Assembly: GCF_016238445.1 (NCBI RefSeq) | Contig: NZ_JABANU010000005.1 | Span: forward strand, 1-64,000 | DNA: 64,000 nucleotides | Reading direction: 5' to 3' | DNA from: Staphylococcus canis | GTDB lineage: Bacteria > Bacillota > Bacilli > Staphylococcales > Staphylococcaceae | Part shown: piece after piece, positions 9,532 to 19,773 of the stretch | Position numbering within the stretch: the stretch's first letter is position 1 | Layout of the letters: each line of letters starts with the position of its first letter | The notes under the pieces: model-generated | Databases searched by the model: none | What the model saw: the letters and a program-made list of their open reading frames with translations, nothing else | What the model was told of the DNA's origin: nothing | Program-made: the position numbers and the translations under genes

Positions 9532-9912
9532 AGCAGGTATCCAATGTTGAAGGCGTAAGACGCTTTTTAAATAGTTAAAGTATAAATCTAGCTCTGGATA
9601 ATCTTCTGGAGGGTGAACGTCTATACCTACTGTTTCAATATGGTAAGGCTCGATAAATGATTGGATGAGTTCATATTTGCGATTTGTGTTTGGATAAGGA
9701 TAAGGTAATGCATTTAACATGATATACATCGCTTGGAATTTTCTGCCTTCTGTAGGGTTCATAATAATAGCTACGGAAGACAATAACTTTTCAGATTTTG
9801 GTGTATGAAAGTAAATAATACGAGCGATTCTCTGATGATTATAGGCAATTAACGTTTTAAACTCGAATAAATCAGTTAAACCATGGCCTAGAACGATAAA
9901 CGATTGTTGCAT
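9523..9912 (-). CDS. Conserved protein of unknown function between ylbG and rsmD
   Basis: A 129-residue soluble protein on the opposite strand from its neighbours. It starts MQQSFIVLGHGLTDLFEF and has a proline/tyrosine-rich middle (ALPYPYPNTNRKYEL) and acidic PPEDYPELDLYF. I recall a similar staphylococcal protein at this location but cannot assign a function. AAGGAGG lies at a normal distance upstream. No signal peptide, membrane segment or catalytic motif is visible. Its start region faces rsmD, so the two are divergently expressed from about 60 bp. Confidence 0.7.
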   Translation of the reverse strand: MQQSFIVLGHGLTDLFEFKTLIAYNHQRIARIIYFHTPKSEKLLSSVAIIMNPTEGRKFQAMYIMLNALPYPYPNTNRKYELIQSFIEPYHIETVGIDVHPPEDYPELDLYFNYLKSVLRLQHWIPALE

Positions 9913-9973
9913 CAGATGACCTCCTTTTTAGTAAAGTATATAAAAAATGATATCGGAATGGAAGTGTTTGTGA

Positions 9974-11012
<1,039 letters not shown>

Positions 11013-11030
11013 AAGTATATAATTAAGAAA

Positions 11031-11099
11031 GCGTGTAATTTAAGGTTAGGACATCTGAAGTGTTTTAAATGATGACCTAGCCTTTTCTTGATTACACGG
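11031..11099. terminator. Long imperfect hairpin between coaD and tmcAL
   Basis: Arms GCGTGTAAT/ATTACACG at the base and GGTTAGG/CCTAGCC further in form an interrupted stem between convergent genes, with a T-run in the right arm. Probably a shared terminator. Confidence 0.55.
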
Positions 11100-11104
11100 T
11101 GCGT

Positions 11105-12235
11105 CTAATATAGAAATACAGGAGTATTAAAATCGTCTTGCTCATTATCTGTGAGCAGATTATAAACGTGAGTCGCTTTAATCTCATCATGAAAGAAATG
11201 GGCATTTTGTTTATTCACATTCGTAATAAAAAAGCGATTGGTATAGCGTTGTTTAAGTGTTTTAAGATATTGACGGCCTTGTGATGTCATCGCAAGTATA
11301 CGTACACCTTGAATCGTTTTATCGACATCGCTGTATTTTACATTTAACAAGATATTCATCAGTAAACGTTGAATATGTGTGTAGGTATAGCGTTTTGTTT
11401 TTAAATTTTGCATTAAATTTTCATAATCAGTTGAATTACGGATAGCTTGATGTAGACGGTTTTCAAACCCTTCACTCATTGTATAAATGTTTTGTAGTTC
11501 GGACTTGGAACGTTGATATATTGACAGTTGCAACATTCGAAAAAGACGATTTTGATTTGTAAAAGGATGAATGAAGAATGGGTGACTTTCGTTTGGAACC
11601 ATACTCATCCATTCTTTACCATTATTGATAATGTCTTGTCGAATGGCTGATCCACTTGCAAACGAGTCATGGGTGAGTGCATGTTGGTGATGTTCTGAAT
11701 GTACTCGCTTAATTGTGTAAGGTTGGATGGAAGAATGTGAGTTAATCAGTTGTTTAAGATAACTGATACCTAAAGTATTATTAGGGTATTTTAAAACTGA
11801 CTCGTTTGTTTGCTCCGAAATAATTCGAGCGTAACTTTTTCCTTCTTTCAGTAAAGTTTTAAACTCTGGTGTTTTTTCAATCGCAACAAGCTTTTGAGCG
11901 ACCTTTTGCAACGTTGAGATATCGCCTGACTCACTGCCAAAACATAATGAATCTGCGTCTAGGTATTCTGCGACTTTAATGCCCATTTCTGCGAATGTAT
12001 CACTTGATGACAATGATCCTATCAATGGTAGCTCTACAACTAAATCGATTTCTGTACTTGCCATTTTTGCCCGTTGAAATTTACTATATAATGCAGGCAT
12101 TCCACGCATGACAAACTGGCCACTCATAATTGCGATAGATATATCAGCTTGAGTGACTTTTTTAGCCTGTTCTGCATGATATTTATGGCCGTTGTGAAAG
12201 GGATTATATTCAGTTATAAGTGCAACGCTTTTCAT
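11105..12235 (-). CDS. tmcAL: tRNA(Met) cytidine acetate ligase (YlbM)
   Basis: TmcAL makes N4-acetylcytidine at the wobble base of elongator tRNA-Met using acetate and ATP. The nucleotidyltransferase HIGH-type motif is at the N-terminus, ITEYNPFHNGHKYH, followed by SIAIMSGQFVMRG and LPLIGSLSS, all characteristic. About 376 residues, family length. I prefer the ATG at 12235 (MKSVALITEYN), which matches the family; an ATG two codons upstream (12241) is closer to the AAGGAT ribosome site and cannot be excluded. It is divergent from the DUF177 gene. Confidence 0.92.
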   Translation of the reverse strand: MKSVALITEYNPFHNGHKYHAEQAKKVTQADISIAIMSGQFVMRGMPALYSKFQRAKMASTEIDLVVELPLIGSLSSSDTFAEMGIKVAEYLDADSLCFGSESGDISTLQKVAQKLVAIEKTPEFKTLLKEGKSYARIISEQTNESVLKYPNNTLGISYLKQLINSHSSIQPYTIKRVHSEHHQHALTHDSFASGSAIRQDIINNGKEWMSMVPNESHPFFIHPFTNQNRLFRMLQLSIYQRSKSELQNIYTMSEGFENRLHQAIRNSTDYENLMQNLKTKRYTYTHIQRLLMNILLNVKYSDVDKTIQGVRILAMTSQGRQYLKTLKQRYTNRFFITNVNKQNAHFFHDEIKATHVYNLLTDNEQDDFNTPVFLY

Positions 12236-12361
12236 TTGCATTCTATCCTTTCGTGTCTCATTATGAGTATTGTAACAGAAGATAACTTGTTAAGAAAAAA
12301 TCTTGACAAGTTTCCCATCAAAAGTTAAAATAAATTTTGTGCTTGTTAGAGGTGAAGCCAT

Positions 12362-12892
12362 ATGAAATGGTCAATAACACAATTAAGAAAATACCAAGGA
12401 CAACCTTTTGAATTTAGTCAAACACTAGACTTAAGTGCACTAATCAAAAAGCTCGACTTGATTGATATTTCACCAGTTGAAGCGGATGGTGAGTTGCATA
12501 TTAAAGATAATGAAGTTGTTGCAGACTTACATCTAAGTGGAACTTACACAATGCCTTGTGCACGAACTTTAGTTCCAGTTGAAGTACCTTTTGATACATC
12601 AACAACAGAAGTGTTTGATTTAGATGGGTTGTACGAGGATGAAGATGATGAACATTATCATCTTGTTACAGATGGCATGATCAATCTTCGTGATATTGCA
12701 GAAGAAGTTGTCATGCTTGAGAAACCAATGCGCGTTGTTGCTGAAGATAGTGACAACATGTTAAGTGGTGGACAAGGTTGGCAAGTTATTGACGAAGATG
12801 ATTTGGATAATGACCCATCTCAAGATGATTCAGAAAAAGCAGTCGATCCAAGGCTTCAAAAATTACAACAATTATACGATGATAATGATTAG
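12362..12892 (+). CDS. YceD/DUF177 family protein (YlbN-like)
   Basis: A 176-residue acidic protein in the DUF177 family, almost always encoded just before rpmF, as here (54 bp gap). The family is linked to rRNA or ribosome metabolism in plants and bacteria, but its bacterial action is not settled. Visible features are the LKLDLIDISPVEADGEL-type N-terminal region, a single cysteine in TMPCARTLVPVEVPF, and a strongly acidic middle and tail. GAGGTGA precedes the start. Confidence 0.88.
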   Translation: MKWSITQLRKYQGQPFEFSQTLDLSALIKKLDLIDISPVEADGELHIKDNEVVADLHLSGTYTMPCARTLVPVEVPFDTSTTEVFDLDGLYEDEDDEHYHLVTDGMINLRDIAEEVVMLEKPMRVVAEDSDNMLSGGQGWQVIDEDDLDNDPSQDDSEKAVDPRLQKLQQLYDDND

Positions 12893-12946
12893 ACGCGCAC
12901 GTGTTTGCGTAACGTCATAACAATCGAGTAAAAGGGAGGATTTATC

Positions 12947-13120
12947 ATGGCAGTACCAAAAAGAAGAACTTCTAAAACTAGAAAAAACAAACGTCGTACA
13001 CACTTCAAATTAGCAGTACCAGGCATGCAAGAATGCCCAAACTGTGGTGAATATAAATTATCTCACCGTGTATGCCCAAATTGCGGAACTTATAAAGGCG
13101 AAGAAGTCGTTTCTAAATAA
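12947..13120 (+). CDS. rpmF: 50S ribosomal protein L32
   Basis: A 57-residue basic ribosomal protein, starting [17 protein letters not shown]. It carries two CxxC pairs (CPNCGEY and CPNCGTY) that make a zinc ribbon, so this is the zinc-binding, C-plus form. A strong ribosome site, GGGAGGA, lies just upstream. It follows the DUF177 gene in the conserved order and is closed by a terminator. Confidence 0.97.
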   Translation: MAVPKRRTSKTRKNKRRTHFKLAVPGMQECPNCGEYKLSHRVCPNCGTYKGEEVVSK

Positions 13121-13148
13121 GTGTAATTTGGTAATTGAATAGCTATTC

Positions 13149-13196
13149 AAAATCGTTTTGACTTCTTACATTTAGATGTTAAAACGATTTTTGTTT
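13149..13196 (+). terminator. Terminator after rpmF
   Basis: Stem AAAATCGTTTTGAC (13149-13162) with GTTAAAACGATTTT (13178-13191), one wobble pair, followed by a T-rich tail. Confidence 0.8.
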
Positions 13197-13248
13197 AGGT
13201 AGAAACGTTAATTGTTTTATGCGAAATAATCCATGAGTGAGGAGAATT

Positions 13249-13995
13249 ATGGAACAAATTACATCAGTTCAAAATAATAAAATTAAAAATTTTAATAAAC
13301 TTAAGAAAAAGCGCGTTAGAGATCAACAACATGAAGCAATAATTGAAGGTTTCCATTTAATTGAAGAAGCTTTGGCAAGTGATATTAAGATTAAACAACT
13401 TTTCATGATTGAACCTGATCGAGTGTCGGAAGGGATTAAGAGTGCGGCAGAATTTTGTTTTCAAATCACACAAAAAGTAGCTGAGTCATTATCAGGGACT
13501 GTGACGCCTCAAGGTATTTTTGCAGTGATTGAGAAACCAGATGTACAAATAAAAGATGCAAAACGTGTATTAGTGCTAGATCGTATTCAAGATCCAGGTA
13601 ATTTAGGGACGATTATTCGTACAGCTGATGCAGCCGGATTAGATTTAGTGATTTTAGCAAAAGGTACAGCTGATGTCTATCAAGATAAAGTGCTAAGAGC
13701 AAGTCAAGGTAGCGTTTTTCATATTCCTACTCAAGTCGTTGATGATGTGGTACAGTATGTTTCTGATTTTGAGGGACCGGTATATGGTACTGCATTAATC
13801 AATGCAACACCTTACCATCAAATTGAAGCGAAGCAATCACGATTTGCTTTAATTCTTGGGAATGAAGGAGAAGGCATTGACTCCAATTTACTTCAACAGA
13901 CAACGCAAAATATTACAATTCCGATTTATGGCAAAGCTGAAAGTTTAAATGTAGCGATTGCAGCAGGTATTCTCATGTTTCATCTTAGAGGTTGA
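13249..13995 (+). CDS. TrmH/SpoU family RNA 2'-O-methyltransferase
   Basis: A 248-residue SPOUT methyltransferase. The N-terminal part (about 1-95) is a substrate-binding domain; the C-terminal SpoU domain shows the three knot motifs: DRIQDPGNLGTIIRTADAAG, ILGNEGEGI and LNVAIAAGILMF. It probably methylates a ribose in rRNA; the exact site is not decidable. A GTG at 13237 would add four residues, but the Shine-Dalgarno GAGGAG lies after it, so ATG 13249 is the start. In Bacillus the homologue (YsgA) also precedes pheS. Its stop codon overlaps the -35 of the pheST promoter. Confidence 0.9.
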   Translation: MEQITSVQNNKIKNFNKLKKKRVRDQQHEAIIEGFHLIEEALASDIKIKQLFMIEPDRVSEGIKSAAEFCFQITQKVAESLSGTVTPQGIFAVIEKPDVQIKDAKRVLVLDRIQDPGNLGTIIRTADAAGLDLVILAKGTADVYQDKVLRASQGSVFHIPTQVVDDVVQYVSDFEGPVYGTALINATPYHQIEAKQSRFALILGNEGEGIDSNLLQQTTQNITIPIYGKAESLNVAIAAGILMFHLRG

Positions 13996-14020
13996 ATCTT
14001 TTGTAAAGTCTCTATATAAT
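13992..14020 (+). promoter_or_regulatory. pheST promoter
   Basis: TTGAAT (13992-13997), a 17-bp spacer and a perfect TATAAT (14015-14020). It drives the T-box leader. Confidence 0.75.
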
Positions 14021-14029
14021 AGCAGTATT

Positions 14030-14285
14030 AACAGTTTCATATTTGCTTATAAAAAGACAAAAACTATTATCGGAGTAGTTAAGGGAAGGTTTACAGTAAC
14101 TGAGAGTAAATCTCTACTTACATAGTTTGTTCACTTTTTTAGCTACTTAAAGAGATTTAAGTCGGATTTATGACCGTTATCATTATATATGAAAGTGTGC
14201 GTATTTTGTGATGCGTAAAACTGGGTGGTACCACGGAAAGACTTCGTCCCAAATTGTATGGGAAGGAGTCTTTTTTACTTTTAAA
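14030..14285 (+). promoter_or_regulatory. T-box riboswitch of pheST, phenylalanine
   Basis: The T-box sequence TGGGTGGTACCACGG is at 14222-14236, followed by a terminator hairpin (about 14237-14276: AAGACT...AGTCTT with six T). Stem I can be drawn from about 14070 to 14148. A TTC codon at 14130-14132, followed by AC, sits where the specifier should be and reads phenylalanine, in agreement with the genes controlled. Uncharged tRNA-Phe would pair with it and prevent termination, raising pheST expression. The same -AC context follows the specifier in the ileS leader. Confidence 0.92.
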
Positions 14286-14326
14286 GGTTCGTAAGTTCAT
14301 AAATAATAAATCAAGGAGGAATGGAC

Positions 14327-15397
14327 ATGGCACAAAACGAGGAAATGGCCAATATTCAACAACAGGCACTCATTGATGCTAATGAAGCACAAGATGAAAA
14401 AGCACTACAAGATGTTAAAGTGAAGTACTTAGGTAAAAAAGGATTAGTCACTGGTTTAATGAAACACATGAAAGATTTACCTAAAGAAGAAAAACCAGCG
14501 TATGGTCAACAGGTTAATGAAGTAAGACAAGCAATTGAAAGTGTAATTGGCGAACGCCAACAGCTACTTGCTGAAGCACGTCTTAATCAACAATTAGCTG
14601 AAGAGTCTATTGATGTGACGTTACCAGCACGACCTATGGCAAATGGTGCCAAACACCCTTTAACGCGTACGGTAGAAGAAATCGAAGACCTATTTTTAGG
14701 GTTAGGTTATGAAATTGTGACGGGTTACGAGGTTGAAAAAGATTATTATAACTTTGAAGCATTAAACCTTCCTAAATCACACCCAGCACGAGATATGCAG
14801 GATAGTTTTTATATTTCTGAAGATACATTATTACGTACGCATACATCACCAGTACAAGCACGTACAATGGAACAACGTAATGGTAAAGGACCTGTTAAAA
14901 TTGTTTGTCCAGGTAAAGTGTATCGTCGCGACTCTGATGATGCGACACATAGTCATCAATTTACACAAATCGAGGGCTTAGTTGTAGATGAAAATATCAA
15001 AATGAGTGATCTAAAAGGAACTTTAGAGCTCCTTGCAAAATCATTATTTGGTGAAGATCGTGAAATACGTTTACGCCCAAGTTATTTTCCATTCACTGAA
15101 CCTTCAGTAGAAGTAGATGTCTCTTGTTTTAAATGTAAAGGTAAGGGGTGTAACGTATGTAAACATACAGGATGGATTGAAATTTTAGGCGCTGGTATGG
15201 TACATCCAAATGTTTTAGAAATGGCTGGATTTGATCCGAATCAGTATTCAGGATTTGCGTTTGGGATGGGACCAGACCGTATCGCAATGTTGAAATATGG
15301 TATTGAAGATATACGTCATTTTTATACAAATGATGTGCGATTTTTAGATCAATTTAAAGCTGTAGAAGATAGAGGTGAAGATAATGCTAATCTCTAA
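14327..15397 (+). CDS. pheS: Phenylalanyl-tRNA synthetase alpha subunit
   Basis: Catalytic subunit of the (alpha-beta)2 enzyme charging tRNA-Phe. 356 residues: N-terminal coiled coil (about 1-90), then the class II catalytic core with [27 protein letters not shown] (motif 2 region), and [13 protein letters not shown] (motif 3, near the C-terminus). A four-cysteine patch, [17 protein letters not shown], occurs near residue 265-281, as in Bacillus-type PheS. ATG 14321 abuts the AAGGAGG; 14327 is at proper spacing and is preferred. It overlaps pheT by 14 bp. Confidence 0.97.
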   Translation: MAQNEEMANIQQQALIDANEAQDEKALQDVKVKYLGKKGLVTGLMKHMKDLPKEEKPAYGQQVNEVRQAIESVIGERQQLLAEARLNQQLAEESIDVTLPARPMANGAKHPLTRTVEEIEDLFLGLGYEIVTGYEVEKDYYNFEALNLPKSHPARDMQDSFYISEDTLLRTHTSPVQARTMEQRNGKGPVKIVCPGKVYRRDSDDATHSHQFTQIEGLVVDENIKMSDLKGTLELLAKSLFGEDREIRLRPSYFPFTEPSVEVDVSCFKCKGKGCNVCKHTGWIEILGAGMVHPNVLEMAGFDPNQYSGFAFGMGPDRIAMLKYGIEDIRHFYTNDVRFLDQFKAVEDRGEDNANL

Positions 15398-17789
15398 GGA
15401 ATGGTTAGAAGAATATGTAGATATTGATGTTTCGATCGAAGCATTGGCTGAACGTATTACGAGAACAGGTATTGAAGTAGATGATGTGATTGATCTCACT
15501 CAAAATATCAAAAATCTCGTTGTGGGCTATGTGGAAGACATTGAACAACATCCAAATGCAGACAAATTAAAAGTGTGCCAAGTTGATATTGGTGAAGCAG
15601 AAAATGTGCAAATAGTTTGTGGTGCACCAAATATTGATAAAGGACAAACTGTGATTGTAGCTAAGGTCGGGGGCCGTTTACCAGGTGGTGTCAAAATTAA
15701 GCGTGCGAAACTACGTGGTACTGTTTCTGAAGGTATGATTTGTTCACTTCAAGAAATTGGTATTTCAAATCAAGTTGTACCAAAAGTATTTGAATCTGGC
15801 ATCTATCAATTTAAAAATGCGATTGAACCTGGCACAGATGCATTAAAAGCACTTTATCTAGACGATCAATTAATGGAGTTTGACTTAACGCCAAACCGTG
15901 CAGATGCTTTAAGTATGCTTGGTACTGCGTATGAAGTAGCGACACTTTATCAAAAAAAGGTTCAAAAGCCAAGTGTTGAATTTAATGAAGAAAAGGCTTC
16001 TGCAAGTGATGAAATTAAAGTTACAGTAAATAATAAAGATAAGGTTCCATATTATAGTGTACGTGTAGTAAAAAATGTAACTATTGAACCTTCTCCTGAA
16101 TGGATGCAATCACGATTAATGAAGGCAGGTATTCGACCAATTAATAATGTCGTCGATATTTCAAACTATGTTTTATTAGAATATGGTCAACCACTTCATA
16201 TTTTCGATCAAGACCAAATTGGTTCTAAAGAAATTGTTGTTCGTCATGCAGAAGCTGATGAAATAATGACAACACTAGACAATGAAGAACGTAAATTAGA
16301 TGCTTCAGATATTGTCATTACAAATGGTCAAACACCTATCGCATTAGGTGGTGTAATGGGTGGCGATTTTTCTGAGGTGAGCGAAAAGACACAAAATGTA
16401 GTCGTAGAAGGCGCCATTTTTGACCCTGTATCCATTCGACACACTTCACGTCGTCATAATTTACGTAGTGAATCATCAAGTCGCTTCGAAAAAGGAATTG
16501 CGACAGAATTTTTAGATGAAGCAGTAGATCGTGCTTGTCATTTACTTGAAACATTAGCGTCAGGTAAGGTCTTAACTGACCGTGTTGCTGTGGGGCAATT
16601 AGGTGCACGTATGACAGAAATTGATATTACAGCAGATAAAATTAATCGTACCATCGGATTTGAATTAACTGAAGATGAAATCATTAATATTTTTAATCAA
16701 CTTGGATTCGAAACAACGACAAAAGATGACATTATCACAGTAAGTGTTCCATCTCGTCGTAGAGATATTACAATTCAGGCAGATTTAATTGAGGAAGTTG
16801 CTAGAATTTACGGTTATGATAATATTCCATCAACGTTGCCTGTATTTGAAACAGTCACAAATGGTCAATTAACAGATCGTCAATATAAAACACGTGTCGT
16901 TAAGTCCGCTTTAGAAGGTGCAGGTTTGTCTCAAGCGATAACGTATGCTTTAGTAGATCAAAATCGTGCTACAGCATTTACGACTGAATCTCGTTCGACA
17001 GTTCAAGTCCTTATGCCGATGAGTGAATCATATTCTACATTACGTCAAAGTTTAATACCACATTTAATCGATGCAACACAATATAATGTTGCTAGAAAAA
17101 ATCAAGATATTGCACTTTATGAAATCGGCAATGTCTTTTTAGGCAATGGTGAAAATGAGTTGCCTGATGAGACGGAATATTTAAGTGGTATCATGACAGG
17201 TACTTTTATGTCAAACGTATGGCAAGGTAAAAAAGAAGACGTAGATTTTTATGTGGTCAAAGGTGTTGTTGAGCGTATTGCTGACAAGTTAGCGTTAACG
17301 TTTGATTACGAAGCTAGCGAAATCGATGGATTACATCCAGGACGTACTGCAAAAGTTTTACTGAACAATGAACCTATTGGCTTTATTGGAGAACTGCATC
17401 CATTAGTTGCTAAGGACTATGATTTATCACGTACGTATGTGTTTGAATTAAATTATGAAAAATTAATGCAACAATCAGTGGGATATATTAATTATACACA
17501 AATACCAAAATTTCCAGGTGTAGCACGTGACATTGCGCTTGTTGTGGATTCTGAAGTACCAGCACGTCAACTAATTCAAATTATTAAAGCGAATGGTGGG
17601 CATTTACTTAAAGATGCTCAAGTATTTGATGTGTATGAAGGATCACATATTGAAAGTGGTAAAAAATCAGTTGCGATTCATTTAGAATATTTAGATGCCG
17701 AAAATACACTAACAGAAGAAAGAGTAGCTGAAGTTCATGAAGCAATTTTAGAAGCATTAGAGCGTGAAGGTGCTTCGTTAAGAGGATAA
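15384..17789 (+). CDS. pheT: Phenylalanyl-tRNA synthetase beta subunit
   Basis: Structural and editing subunit, 801 residues. Domains in order: EMAP-type tRNA-binding domain ([23 protein letters not shown], about 40-150), B3/B4 editing domain (about 210-400), B5 DNA-binding-like domain (about 405-480), the catalytic-like core, and a C-terminal ferredoxin-fold anticodon-binding domain ([18 protein letters not shown] onward). Start at ATG 15384 with GAGGTG 6 bases upstream; a GTG at 15375 lies inside the ribosome site. Coupled to pheS by overlap. Confidence 0.97.
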   Translation: MLISKEWLEEYVDIDVSIEALAERITRTGIEVDDVIDLTQNIKNLVVGYVEDIEQHPNADKLKVCQVDIGEAENVQIVCGAPNIDKGQTVIVAKVGGRLPGGVKIKRAKLRGTVSEGMICSLQEIGISNQVVPKVFESGIYQFKNAIEPGTDALKALYLDDQLMEFDLTPNRADALSMLGTAYEVATLYQKKVQKPSVEFNEEKASASDEIKVTVNNKDKVPYYSVRVVKNVTIEPSPEWMQSRLMKAGIRPINNVVDISNYVLLEYGQPLHIFDQDQIGSKEIVVRHAEADEIMTTLDNEERKLDASDIVITNGQTPIALGGVMGGDFSEVSEKTQNVVVEGAIFDPVSIRHTSRRHNLRSESSSRFEKGIATEFLDEAVDRACHLLETLASGKVLTDRVAVGQLGARMTEIDITADKINRTIGFELTEDEIINIFNQLGFETTTKDDIITVSVPSRRRDITIQADLIEEVARIYGYDNIPSTLPVFETVTNGQLTDRQYKTRVVKSALEGAGLSQAITYALVDQNRATAFTTESRSTVQVLMPMSESYSTLRQSLIPHLIDATQYNVARKNQDIALYEIGNVFLGNGENELPDETEYLSGIMTGTFMSNVWQGKKEDVDFYVVKGVVERIADKLALTFDYEASEIDGLHPGRTAKVLLNNEPIGFIGELHPLVAKDYDLSRTYVFELNYEKLMQQSVGYINYTQIPKFPGVARDIALVVDSEVPARQLIQIIKANGGHLLKDAQVFDVYEGSHIESGKKSVAIHLEYLDAENTLTEERVAEVHEAILEALEREGASLRG

Positions 17790-17797
17790 TTGATATA

Positions 17798-17837
17798 AAT
17801 GAGGTTGGACAAACCATAATCCAACCTCATTCTTTTT
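17798..17837. terminator. Terminator between pheT and rnhC
   Basis: Perfect 12-bp stem AATGAGGTTGGA (17798-17809) and TCCAACCTCATT (17820-17831), followed by CTTTTT. It closes pheST and probably also the convergent rnhC. Confidence 0.85.
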
Positions 17838-17845
17838 AAATTGAT

Positions 17846-18763
17846 TTATATTTTCCGATCTACTAATTTACGTGCTTTTTTTCGATTGGCAAAGTGTTGT
17901 TTCGTTATATTATCTAACGTAGTCAGCCCATGTTTTTCTATAATTTGAGCAGCAACTAAATCCACTTTTTTGCTTGCACCTTTTGGAATATCGATATGAT
18001 AACGTTGCGACAATTGATCCATATGTTTCACAAAAGCATATCTTGAAATAATACTTGCAGCTGCAATCGCAATTGATTTAGATTCTCCTTTAGTTTCAAA
18101 TTGAGTTTGCTGCATTAAAGGGACATCGTCTAGTGCGTAGTGTTGATATACTTCACGTTCCGCAAATTGATCGATAACAATATAATCCAATTCAGATGCA
18201 TCTATTTTTTTGAGCACGTTTTTAATACATTCATTATGAAGTACTGATTTCATTTTGACTTGGGACCACCCAGTTTGTTGCTTGTCATTGTACTTTGGAT
18301 TATTTAATACAAGTAAAGAATGTGGTAAAAAAGAAACAATCTGTTCTGCAAGTTCTACAATTTTGTCATCTGTTAATCGCTTAGAATCATCTACACCAAG
18401 TTCTTTTAGGACTTGAGCATGTTTTTTAGAAACATAACAAGCACAGGCAGTGAGTGGGCCAAAGTAATCACCGCTTCCCGCTTCGTCACTACCAATACAA
18501 TTGAATTGATTGTAAGGGATATGTTGATTTGGTGATGACGAAGTGTCTGATGTGTGATGTTCTATACCTAGTAACATTGCAACAACCGACTCTGCATTTT
18601 GACCTTGAAACATGACTTTGTGAGAGTGGTATATGGTTATCATAGTACCGTTATATTTGACGCGCCCTCGCATACCAGGACCTAAATGTGTTATTTCAAA
18701 ATTTAAAGTGCTTTCAAGTTTTTCAATTTCATCTAATGTTAATTTTTTTACAATATTCGCCAT
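17846..18763 (-). CDS. rnhC: Ribonuclease HIII
   Basis: Degrades the RNA strand of RNA-DNA hybrids in the cytoplasm, using magnesium. The 305-residue protein has an N-terminal TBP-like substrate-binding domain (about 1-85) typical of type HIII, then the catalytic core starting [14 protein letters not shown] (about 90-103, with the first Asp/Glu of the DEDE set). Further core motifs are [12 protein letters not shown] and IVIDQFAE, and [13 protein letters not shown] follows. GAGGTCATAATTTAATG gives a plausible start. It is divergent from zapA. Confidence 0.95.
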   Translation of the reverse strand: MANIVKKLTLDEIEKLESTLNFEITHLGPGMRGRVKYNGTMITIYHSHKVMFQGQNAESVVAMLLGIEHHTSDTSSSPNQHIPYNQFNCIGSDEAGSGDYFGPLTACACYVSKKHAQVLKELGVDDSKRLTDDKIVELAEQIVSFLPHSLLVLNNPKYNDKQQTGWSQVKMKSVLHNECIKNVLKKIDASELDYIVIDQFAEREVYQHYALDDVPLMQQTQFETKGESKSIAIAAASIISRYAFVKHMDQLSQRYHIDIPKGASKKVDLVAAQIIEKHGLTTLDNITKQHFANRKKARKLVDRKI

Positions 18764-18912
18764 TAAATTATGACCTCTTTTCTTAAATTCCTTTCTAAGA
18801 TTAACATATTTAATTTAGATTTTTAATTATGTTATGAAACATACACAAATAGAGTTTTCTCGTGTATAATGAAGCATGATACTAATTATTAGAAAAGGCT
18901 AGGTGAGTAAAG

Positions 18913-19179
18913 ATGGGCGAATTTAAAAACCGAATTAACGTCACGATAAACGATCAAAATTATACGATCGTTGGCGAAGATGATCCTGAACATATCCGCT
19001 ATGTTGCTGACTTAGTTGATCGAAAAATTTCTGACTTAGGTCGTCGAAATGCTGGATTAGATTCTGTGCGTAAGTCTGTATTGACAGCAGTTAACGTGAT
19101 GCATGAACTTGTATTACTTGAAGAGGAAAATGCGCGCTTAAGAGAAGAAATCCAACGTTTGAAATATAAGGGAGACTAA
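18913..19179 (+). CDS. zapA: Cell division protein ZapA
   Basis: An 88-residue protein that binds FtsZ and bundles its filaments at midcell. The N-terminal globular part (KNRINVTINDQNYTIVGEDDPEHIRYVADLVDRKI) is typical of ZapA and is followed by a C-terminal coiled coil (about 52-85: VMHELVLLEEENARLREEIQRLK). A -10 TATAAT lies at about 18864. It is followed after 1 bp by the CvpA-type gene, as in Bacillus. Confidence 0.93.
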   Translation: MGEFKNRINVTINDQNYTIVGEDDPEHIRYVADLVDRKISDLGRRNAGLDSVRKSVLTAVNVMHELVLLEEENARLREEIQRLKYKGD

Positions 19180-19180
19180 C

Positions 19181-19699
19181 GTGTACGAGTTCATTGGTGT
19201 TATCGTAATAATTGCATTTATTTTAACAGGTTTTTATAAAGGGGGGTTAACGACAACCCTTTATTTTCTAGGAACTGTGTTTGCAATATGGTCTGCACAC
19301 CAATTATATCAACCATTTAGCGAACGATTACAATTATTTATTCCTTTTCCAAAAACAGTTGCGTTTGATATACACTATGCCCTTCCTTTTGATCAACCTA
19401 GTGTGCACTTTGTAAAACTAATAGGTTTTATTTTAATAGTGATTGTAGTGAAAATTTTATTACGATTTGTGATGAGTAGTATGAACCATTTTCTTGAGAC
19501 GATATCACGACACATGCTTTCGAGAATCGTTGGTGCTATTGTTGGAATGGGTTCAGGTCTTATCGTTTTACATTTCATGTTTTATGTATTTGCGTTATAT
19601 CCAAATCACTTGCTACAATCGTCATTGAAAACATCCATAGTAGGTCAGTGGATAGTACTTTATATTCCTTTTTTATCGGATATTACATTGAATTTATAG
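19181..19699 (+). CDS. CvpA family membrane protein
   Basis: A 172-residue integral membrane protein with about four helices (residues about 3-20, 23-40, 78-100 and 118-145), of the CvpA/colicin V production family, matching Bacillus YshB by position after zapA. Family function is not settled. GTG start with AAGGGAG upstream. One base separates it from zapA, so they form an operon, closed by the following terminator. Confidence 0.85.
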   Translation: MYEFIGVIVIIAFILTGFYKGGLTTTLYFLGTVFAIWSAHQLYQPFSERLQLFIPFPKTVAFDIHYALPFDQPSVHFVKLIGFILIVIVVKILLRFVMSSMNHFLETISRHMLSRIVGAIVGMGSGLIVLHFMFYVFALYPNHLLQSSLKTSIVGQWIVLYIPFLSDITLNL

Positions 19700-19715
19700 T
19701 GAATGATAATAGCTA

Positions 19716-19758
19716 GGGGCTGGAACGTGGTTCAAATAAGACGTTTCAACCTCTTTTT
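19716..19758 (+). terminator. Terminator after the CvpA-type gene
   Basis: Arms GGGGCTGGAACG (19716-19727) and CGTTTCAACCTC (19742-19753) pair with wobbles and are followed by a T-run. Confidence 0.7.
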
Positions 19759-19773
19759 AATGAGGTGGATGAA

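Noticed and set aside
13237..13248. GTG start for the SpoU-type methyltransferase
   Set aside because: The Shine-Dalgarno GAGGAG lies downstream of it; ATG 13249 fits.
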